From the NCBI RefSeq assembly GCF_019634775.1, contig NZ_JAHCAS010000001.1, positions 186,001-250,000 on the forward strand: a stretch of DNA of 64,000 bases. Reading direction: 5' to 3'. The DNA comes from Dokdonella sp. GTDB lineage: Bacteria > Pseudomonadota > Gammaproteobacteria > Xanthomonadales > Rhodanobacteraceae. A program made the position numbers and the translations under genes. The notes below the pieces were generated by a model. The model was not told where the DNA came from. It did no database searches and worked only from the letters and a program-made list of their open reading frames with translations. Of the stretch, positions 58,754-64,000 are shown piece after piece. Position 1 is the first letter of the stretch; each line of letters begins with the position of its first letter.

Positions 58754-60922
58754 TCAGACGGGATGGCGGAAGACGGCGTTGACGACACCGAGGCGGCGCA
58801 CGCCGCGCATGACGTCGGCAAGGTGCTTGCGGTTGACCACTTCGATCGTGAACAGCAAGGTTGCGGTCATCAGGTCGCGCTCCTTGTATTCGACGTTCTC
58901 GATGTTCGAGCGCGCCTCGGCCACCGCGGCGGCGACCTGGGCGAGCACGCCAGGCTTGTTGGCCACGATGATGCGCAACTCGACGCGATAGTCACCACTG
59001 ACTTCCGCGTCCCAGGCGATCTCGACGCAACGTTCGGGTGACTTGAGGAGTTCGGCCAGGTTCGGACATTCGATTCGATGCACGACGATGCCCTTGCCGG
59101 CCGACACATGACCCATGATCTCGTCGCCCGGCACCGGATGGCAGCAATTGCCAAAACTCAGCACACCACGCTCCGCACCGGTGATGAGGATCTTCTCGGC
59201 GGCATGCGGCGCGACGCTCTCGGCGCTTCCATCCTGCACGTGGAGCAGCGCACGTGCGACTTGATCGGCAGTGCGGTTGCCCAGTGCGATGTCGGCGAGC
59301 AGATCCTCGAGCGCACGCAGCTTCTGCTCCTCGAGATAGTGGCCCAACGTATCCGGTGGCAACGCCTCGAGCGATGCGCCGAGCGCATCCATCGCGCGAT
59401 CGAGCATGCGATGGCCGAGGTCGATTGCGTCCTCGTGCTGAAGGCGCTTGAGGAAATGGCGGATCGCCGTACGCGCCTTCGCGCTGACCACCCATTCGAG
59501 CCATTGCGTGCTCGGCACGGCCGATGGTGCGGTGATGATCTCGACGGTCTGGCCGCTGCTCAAGCGCGTGCGCAACGGCGCGAACTTCTTGTCTACACGC
59601 GCGGCGACCGCATGGCTGCCCACGTCGGTATGCACGGCATAGGCAAAATCGAGCGCGGTCGAGTTGCGCGGCAGGGCAAGGATGCGACCTTTCGGCGTGA
59701 ACAGGTAGACCTCGTCCGGGAACAGGTCGACCTTGACGTTTTCGATGAACTCCAGCGACGACGCGGTGCGCGTCTGTGAATCGACCAGCGCCGAAAGCCA
59801 TTCGCGCGCCCGGTGCTGCGCGCTGTTGGCCGGGCTGGAACCTTCCTTGTAGCTCCAATGCGCGGCGACGCCACGGTCGGCCACGGCATCCATGTCCTCG
59901 GTACGGATCTGAATCTCGATCGGCGCGCCAAACGAGCCGAACAGCACGGTATGCAGCGACTGGTAGCCGTTCGCCTTCGGGATCGCGATGAAATCGCGGA
60001 AGCGCCCATCGAGCGGTCGGTACAGGGCATGCACGGCGCCGAGCGCGTGATAGCAGTGCATGACCGAGTCGACGACCACGCGAAAGCCGTACACGTCCAT
60101 GACCTGGGCGAACGACTTCTGCTCGGTGCGCATCTTCGTGTAGATGCTGTACGGCGACTTGATGCGACTGACTATGCGGTGCGGAATGTTCTCGGCCGCG
60201 AGCCGCGCCTCGAGCGCGGCCTCGATCTTGCCCATCGCCTCGCGGCGATTGCCGAGCACCGTGCGGATGCGGGCGGCGATGACGCGGTGGCGGTCCGGGT
60301 AGAGGGCGCGAAAACCGAGGTCCTGCAACTCGGCCTTGAAGCGGTTCATGCCGAGGCGCTGCGCGATCGGTGCGTAGATCTCGAGCGTCTCCAGGGCGAT
60401 GCGCCGGCGCGCGCCGGCCTCCATCGAGCCGAGCGTGCGCATGTTGTGCAGGCGGTCGGCAAGCTTGATCAGGATCACGCGCAGATCGCGCGCCATCGCC
60501 AGCAACATCTTGCGGAAACTTTCGGCTGCCGCTTCCTGGCGACTCCTGAAATGCAGCTTGTCGAGCTTGGTGACGCCGTCGACAAGTTCGGTGACGGTGG
60601 CGCCGAACTCGGCGGTCAGCGTTTCGGGCTTGAGCGGCGTGTCCTCGAGGGTGTCGTGCAGGATCGCTGCAATGATCGTGTCCGGATCCATGCCGAGGTC
60701 GGCGAGGATGCCGGCAACGGCAACCGGATGGGTGATGTAGGGCTCGCCGCTCTTGCGCGTCTGCCCTTGGTGGGCCTCGGCGCCGACCTCATAGGCGCGG
60801 CGGATGCGCGCAATCTGGTCGGGTTCGAGATAGGTGGCCAGACGGTCTTCGAGGGCGAGCATGAAGGCAGGCGTCTTCGCCCTGCCCTTCCTTGCCCTGC
60901 CCGCATCGACCGCTGCCTTCAT
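58754..60922 (-). CDS. spoT: Bifunctional (p)ppGpp synthetase/hydrolase SpoT
   Basis: 722 residues, full length. The HD hydrolase domain has AAILHDTLEDTPLK and ADRLHNMRTL. The synthetase domain has SRIKSPYSIYTKM, VMDVYGFRVVVDSV and PKANGYQSLHTVLFG. TGS (VYLFTPKGRILALPRNSTAL), helical and ACT domains follow, with the C-terminus NAVFRHPV. It controls the stringent response. GAGG precedes ATG 60922. Confidence 0.96.
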   Translation of the reverse strand: MKAAVDAGRARKGRAKTPAFMLALEDRLATYLEPDQIARIRRAYEVGAEAHQGQTRKSGEPYITHPVAVAGILADLGMDPDTIIAAILHDTLEDTPLKPETLTAEFGATVTELVDGVTKLDKLHFRSRQEAAAESFRKMLLAMARDLRVILIKLADRLHNMRTLGSMEAGARRRIALETLEIYAPIAQRLGMNRFKAELQDLGFRALYPDRHRVIAARIRTVLGNRREAMGKIEAALEARLAAENIPHRIVSRIKSPYSIYTKMRTEQKSFAQVMDVYGFRVVVDSVMHCYHALGAVHALYRPLDGRFRDFIAIPKANGYQSLHTVLFGSFGAPIEIQIRTEDMDAVADRGVAAHWSYKEGSSPANSAQHRAREWLSALVDSQTRTASSLEFIENVKVDLFPDEVYLFTPKGRILALPRNSTALDFAYAVHTDVGSHAVAARVDKKFAPLRTRLSSGQTVEIITAPSAVPSTQWLEWVVSAKARTAIRHFLKRLQHEDAIDLGHRMLDRAMDALGASLEALPPDTLGHYLEEQKLRALEDLLADIALGNRTADQVARALLHVQDGSAESVAPHAAEKILITGAERGVLSFGNCCHPVPGDEIMGHVSAGKGIVVHRIECPNLAELLKSPERCVEIAWDAEVSGDYRVELRIIVANKPGVLAQVAAAVAEARSNIENVEYKERDLMTATLLFTIEVVNRKHLADVMRGVRRLGVVNAVFRHPV

Positions 60923-60993
60923 CGCCTCGCCTCGACAGGGGCCGGCTCAAGCCTTGCCCGGCCCGTACGGAACCGGAATGGACGAATCTCCGG

Positions 60994-61287
60994 TCAGAGA
61001 TCGTCGCCTCCCTTGGAGAGATCGTCATCCACCTCGGCAGCTGCCCACTCGAGCGCCTCACGCTCGGCCTTCTCGCGCGAGAGGCGGTCGATCTCGTCGA
61101 TCATGGCCTGGTCGACCTTGCGGCCGGCGATCTCGCGCAGCGACACCACGGTCGGCTTGTCGTTGTGCGCGTCGACGGTAGGGTCGGCACCCTTGGCCAG
61201 TTGGCGCGCGCGCCTGGTCGCCATGAGCACGAGCTCGAAGCGGTTGTCCACGACCTTGAGGCAATCCTCCACGGTGATGCGCGCCAT
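60994..61287 (-). CDS. rpoZ: RNA polymerase omega subunit
   Basis: 97 residues. [20 protein letters not shown] followed by [13 protein letters not shown] is diagnostic. It helps assemble the polymerase and takes part in ppGpp binding. The C-terminus has a modest acidic extension ([13 protein letters not shown]). AGAGGG stands seven bases before ATG 61287. The usual upstream gmk gene is absent here. Confidence 0.97.
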   Translation of the reverse strand: MARITVEDCLKVVDNRFELVLMATRRARQLAKGADPTVDAHNDKPTVVSLREIAGRKVDQAMIDEIDRLSREKAEREALEWAAAEVDDDLSKGGDDL

Positions 61288-61336
61288 CGCCAACCCTCTG
61301 ATGTGATTCGATTCATTGACCGGAGTCCGGCCGGCC

Positions 61337-61366
61337 ATTCTAGCGGTCACGCCTTGTGCGGTGCAA
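61337..61366 (-). promoter_or_regulatory. Sigma-70 promoter of the rpoZ-spoT-ridA-recG unit
   Basis: On the minus strand, TTGCAC (61366-61361), an 18-bp spacer and TAGAAT (61342-61337) give a good promoter 50 bp before rpoZ. Confidence 0.65.
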
Positions 61367-61493
61367 ACAGGCCACGTGGACGATGTACGGCACCCCGGAT
61401 TTCGCATAGGCTTTCGCCCCCGCATTCCGCGCTCCGTACACGACGACCGCAATGCCCCGGACCCTGCCGCATCGCGGCACATGGACATCCCGA

Positions 61494-62309
61494 ATGCCGC
61501 GATCCGCTCCCCTGCCCCTTCTCGCCCGGTCCCTTGCCGCCCTGCTCGTCGTCGCCCTGGCTGGCTGCGCCGTAAAGCAACCGCGCACGGACGATCCCTG
61601 GGAACCCTTCAACCGGCGCATGTACGCCTTCAACGACAAGATGGACAAGGCCGTGATCCGGCCGGTCGCGGTTGGCTACCGCAAGATGACCACGCCGAAC
61701 ATGCGTCGCGTGATCAGCAATTTCTTCGCCAACGTCCGCATGCCGATCACGATCGGCAACGACATCCTGCAGGGCGAGGGCAAGGATGCGCTCAAGGGCA
61801 CTGGCCGCTTCATCATCAACACCACGGTCGGCTTCCTCGGCTTCTTCGACCCGGCCAGCAAGCTGCACCTGCCGCCGCAGGAAACCGATTTCGGCGTGAC
61901 CCTGGCCCGCTGGGGCATCGGCGAGGGGCCCTACCTGGTCCTGCCGTTCATCGGTTCGACGAGCGCGCGGGATGTCTGGCGCATGCCCGTTGACAGTTGG
62001 TTCTTCGATCCCATGTCGCGCTATGCGCGCCGCCACGACCATCCGTACAAGCAGCAGCACTGGCCGAACCTGGCCTTCCTCGTCACCCTGCGAGCCGGTG
62101 GCATCGATGCCGAATCATTGCTCGAGGGGACGTATGATCCCTATGTGTTCTACCGTGATGCCTACCGTCAGCGCCGGCTGTACCTGATCTACGACGGCGA
62201 GCCGCCACTTGAGGCGATCCAGTTGATGCAGGGTATCGACGACGAGGATATCGACGCCCTGCTGGAGCAACAGCGCGAATACGAGCGCGGACGCAAGGAC
62301 AGGCCTTGA
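61494..62309 (+). CDS. mlaA: Outer-membrane lipoprotein MlaA (VacJ)
   Basis: About 271 residues. A lipoprotein signal (LLVVALAGC) is followed by the MlaA core ([20 protein letters not shown], then [19 protein letters not shown]). MlaA removes phospholipids from the outer leaflet and passes them to MlaC. I choose ATG 61494, which gives the lipobox; an in-frame ATG at 61452 is an alternative. It is convergent with the mla operon end, so mlaA and mlaBCD are separate transcripts. Confidence 0.93.
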   Translation: MPRSAPLPLLARSLAALLVVALAGCAVKQPRTDDPWEPFNRRMYAFNDKMDKAVIRPVAVGYRKMTTPNMRRVISNFFANVRMPITIGNDILQGEGKDALKGTGRFIINTTVGFLGFFDPASKLHLPPQETDFGVTLARWGIGEGPYLVLPFIGSTSARDVWRMPVDSWFFDPMSRYARRHDHPYKQQHWPNLAFLVTLRAGGIDAESLLEGTYDPYVFYRDAYRQRRLYLIYDGEPPLEAIQLMQGIDDEDIDALLEQQREYERGRKDRP

Positions 62310-62310
62310 G

Positions 62311-62487
62311 GGATGCCGGGATTCGGGATTGGGAATGCGCAAGATCAAGAGCGGCGACTTTCGAGCCGACGCTCCTGCTTTTCGCATCGCGCCGGATCAA
62401 CAAGGAAGGCCTGATCAAGTCCTTTCGCGGCTGCAGCCGCTCCACAAGGCCTTGATTCCGCGGGAGCGATTTCCGCCGTGAAGGGCA
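62311..62487. repeat. Repeat-rich gap between mlaA and mlaB
   Basis: The stretch starts with a GGGATT/GGGAAT motif (CCGGGATTCGGGATTGGGAA) and includes the REP-like palindrome TTTCGCGGCTGCAGCCGCTC (62423-62442). It leads into the half copy of the MITE-like element. No gene is visible. Confidence 0.6.
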
Positions 62488-62624
62488 AAGGTTGGGGTCG
62501 TCCTGTGCGGGCGCAGCTCGGCGTTGCGCCGGCTCGACAGACGGCCAGTCTGGCTGCGCCGTCGCGCCTTGATCTGCGTCCGCACGGGACGGTGACGCCG
62601 TTGTGGGATTGATCAGAACAACCC
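62488..62624. repeat. MITE-like element, copy 3 (partial, inverted)
   Basis: Read on the minus strand it begins GGGTTGTTCTGATCAATCCC and continues as in copy 1 for about 130 bp. Its far end instead carries the TCCTGTGCGGGCGCAG segment of copy 2. The second terminal repeat is missing. The terminal repeat begins exactly at the last base of the mlaB stop codon. Confidence 0.75.
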
Positions 62625-62935
62625 TAATCCCCAATCCCTGCCACAAGAAACGGCTCGACGGCGTACAAATGAGCCACCGCGCGCAGACGCTCGCCGATAT
62701 TGGTGAAGCGCAGGGTCCGGCCCGCGCGTGCAGCGTGGCTGCTCCAGGCAACCAGGACGGCAAGGGTCATGCCGTCGGCGCTCTCCAGTGCCGCCAGGTC
62801 GACGCTGACCGGCTCCACCGCAAGCAGTTGACGGCGTCCCTCGGCAAGCGCTTGCGCGGCATTCGCAGCATCAATGCTGCCGCGTGCTGCAAAGCGACCA
62901 TGGCCGACTGTTTCGAGGGTGAAGTCCGCGCTCAC
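62624..62935 (-). CDS. mlaB: STAS-domain protein MlaB
   Basis: 103 residues, a STAS fold (FAARGSIDAANAAQALAEGR, VSVDLAALESADGMTLAVLV). It is the cytoplasmic regulatory subunit of the MlaFEDB transporter. It starts at GTG 62935, overlapping the mlaC stop (GTGA). The last codons (GIGD and TAG stop) are encoded by GGGATTGGGGATTAG, so the C-terminus seems to come from the intergenic repeat. Confidence 0.9.
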   Translation of the reverse strand: MSADFTLETVGHGRFAARGSIDAANAAQALAEGRRQLLAVEPVSVDLAALESADGMTLAVLVAWSSHAARAGRTLRFTNIGERLRAVAHLYAVEPFLVAGIGD

Positions 62936-63579
62936 GCGCCGCCCTGCTGCTTCTGCTCCATCGCCTCCAGCGCTTTCTCGCCCTGAGTCTCGAGGCGCAC
63001 GATCAACGCGTCGAGACCGGTCGCCTTGATCTCGGCGGCAACCTGGTTGCGGTAGTTGGTGATGTAGGAAATGCCCTCGATGATGACGTCGTAGGCCTTC
63101 CAGTCGCCGCCCGAGCTCTTGCGGAACGCATAGTCGACGGCCACCGTCTTGCCGTCGTCGAGCACGACTTCGGTGCGCACGATCGTGCGCTTGTCGTTGA
63201 GTTCGCCCTTGAACGGCAACACGCGCACGTTGCCGCGCGTGTAGTTGAGCAGGCCTTCGGCATAACGGTGCGCGATCGAGCTGTAGAACGCCTTGGCGAA
63301 GCGCGAGCGCTGCTCCGGGCTTGAAGCGCGCGCGCTCTGGCCGAGCACGAGAATCGAGGCGTAGTCGATGTCGAAGTGCGGAAGCAGGATGCCGTCGATC
63401 TCGCGGACCAGCTTCTCGCGGTCGTTCTTCAGCTCGTCACGGCGCGCGCCGATCGTGGTGGCGAGGTCGTCGGCGATCTTCTGCACAACCTCGACCGGGG
63501 CGAGCGTCGCAGCGCGCGCAGGGGCGGCGACGGCGGCAGTGAGCACGAGGGCGGCGAAGCAGCCGATCAGGCAGCGCAT
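62932..63579 (-). CDS. mlaC: Periplasmic phospholipid-binding protein MlaC
   Basis: 215 residues with a signal peptide (MRCLIGCFAALVLTAAVAAP, cleavage after ARA). The MlaC core includes VREIDGILLPHFDIDYASIL and YITNYRNQVAAEIKATGLDA. It ferries lipids between MlaA and the inner-membrane MlaFEDB complex. ATG 63579 is chosen because it gives the signal peptide. Confidence 0.95.
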   Translation of the reverse strand: MRCLIGCFAALVLTAAVAAPARAATLAPVEVVQKIADDLATTIGARRDELKNDREKLVREIDGILLPHFDIDYASILVLGQSARASSPEQRSRFAKAFYSSIAHRYAEGLLNYTRGNVRVLPFKGELNDKRTIVRTEVVLDDGKTVAVDYAFRKSSGGDWKAYDVIIEGISYITNYRNQVAAEIKATGLDALIVRLETQGEKALEAMEQKQQGGA

Positions 63580-63595
63580 GGACGGGACTCCGGAA

Positions 63596-64000
63596 TCAGG
63601 GTGTCGGCGATGGCGCGGCGGACGGGGAATCGGATTTCTGCTTCGCCGTATCGCCACCACCGACGAGGAACTTGCCGATGAGGTCTTCGAGCTGCATCGA
63701 GGACTGCGTGAGGACGACCTCGTCGCCGTCCTTGAACATGTCCGGCGAACCGCCCGGGGTGATGCCAACGTACTGGTCGCCGAGTAAACCGCTGGTGAAT
63801 ATCGCCGCGGCGGAATCGTCCGGAAGCTCGCGGTAGCGCGTATCGATGGCCAGTTCAACGACCGCCTCGAGCGTCGTCGGGTCGAGCCGGATCGCACGCA
63901 CCGACCCGATGCGCACACCGGCGATCTTGATCGGCGCACGCAGCTTGAGCTGGCCGATGTTGCTGAAGCGCGCCTTCAGCACGTAGCTGTCGCCCTCGCG
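63596..64000 (-). CDS. mlaD: MlaD, MCE-domain protein (5' truncated)
   Basis: The frame is open to the window edge, so the N-terminal membrane helix is missing. The remaining 134 codons hold most of the MCE domain (LRAPIKIAGVRIGSVRAIRL, TSGLLGDQYVGITPGG) and a C-terminal tail (GDTAKQKSDSPSAAP). MlaD is the hexameric lipid-binding ring of the MlaFEDB transporter. mlaE and mlaF should lie beyond the window. Confidence 0.93.
   Translation of the reverse strand, partial: REGDSYVLKARFSNIGQLKLRAPIKIAGVRIGSVRAIRLDPTTLEAVVELAIDTRYRELPDDSAAAIFTSGLLGDQYVGITPGGSPDMFKDGDEVVLTQSSMQLEDLIGKFLVGGGDTAKQKSDSPSAAPSPTP

Overview
The window is a 64-kb piece of a G+C-rich gammaproteobacterial chromosome. The best fit is the Xanthomonadales/Lysobacterales, possibly Rhodanobacteraceae; that is an inference from gene content, not a database match. 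Supporting signs are the divergent pilMNOPQ / mrcA pair, the rpoZ-spoT-ridA-recG order, a cysteine-free (type B) L31 protein, TonB- and M56-rich gene content, and GGGAAT-type intergenic repeats. Most of the sequence is ordinary core chromosome. I see no prophage, insertion sequence, CRISPR array, tRNA or rRNA.

Layout. 1-5.4 kb: two FtsX/MacB-type ABC permeases (the first cut by the window edge), an NtrC-type sigma-54 response regulator and its histidine kinase. 5.5-8.8 kb: an SPFH/NfeD membrane pair (qmcA-ybbJ) and gcvT-gcvH of the glycine cleavage system. 8.85-10.86 kb: a gene-poor and partly AT-richer stretch. Its one clear gene encodes a MetJ repressor domain that runs in frame into a lysine/alanine-rich, histone-H1-like tail. 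10.9-26 kb: a TonB-like protein, a GPP34 protein, a beta-lactamase-fold serine hydrolase, LemA and an M48 protease, an ECF sigma factor with a membrane partner, prfC, an M56/BlaI sensor-repressor pair, ferredoxin-NADP reductase, transketolase, a CPBP protease and an outer-membrane barrel. 26.2-32.3 kb: an overlapping three-gene unit of an SLC1 symporter, a DUF2961 (GH172-type) protein and a Ser/Thr kinase with a TPR-like region.

32.5-39.7 kb: a MoxR-DUF58-DUF4381-BatA-BatB/C-BatD cluster. 39.8-41 kb: a cyclic-nucleotide-domain plus EAL protein. 41-48.8 kb: pilMNOPQ followed by a large Ig-like lipoprotein. 49-52 kb: mrcA coupled to an unknown gene. 52-56 kb: gltA, rpmE2, a nucleoside hydrolase and a glycosyltransferase-like protein. 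56-61.3 kb: recG, ridA, spoT and rpoZ. 61.5-64 kb: mlaA, facing the end of an mla operon (mlaB, mlaC and a truncated mlaD).

Repeats are the second theme. An element with terminal inverted repeats is present in two complete copies and one half copy. It lies between the response regulator and kinase genes, between gcvT and gcvH, and between mlaA and mlaB. It forms the gcvT stop codon and abuts the mlaB stop codon. A 32-bp sequence is present twice inside recG, in frame, and adds a stretch of about 44 residues between two helicase motifs. The items most worth checking are the MetJ-KA fusion, the recG insertion, the inverted-repeat family, and the kinase/GH172/symporter operon.
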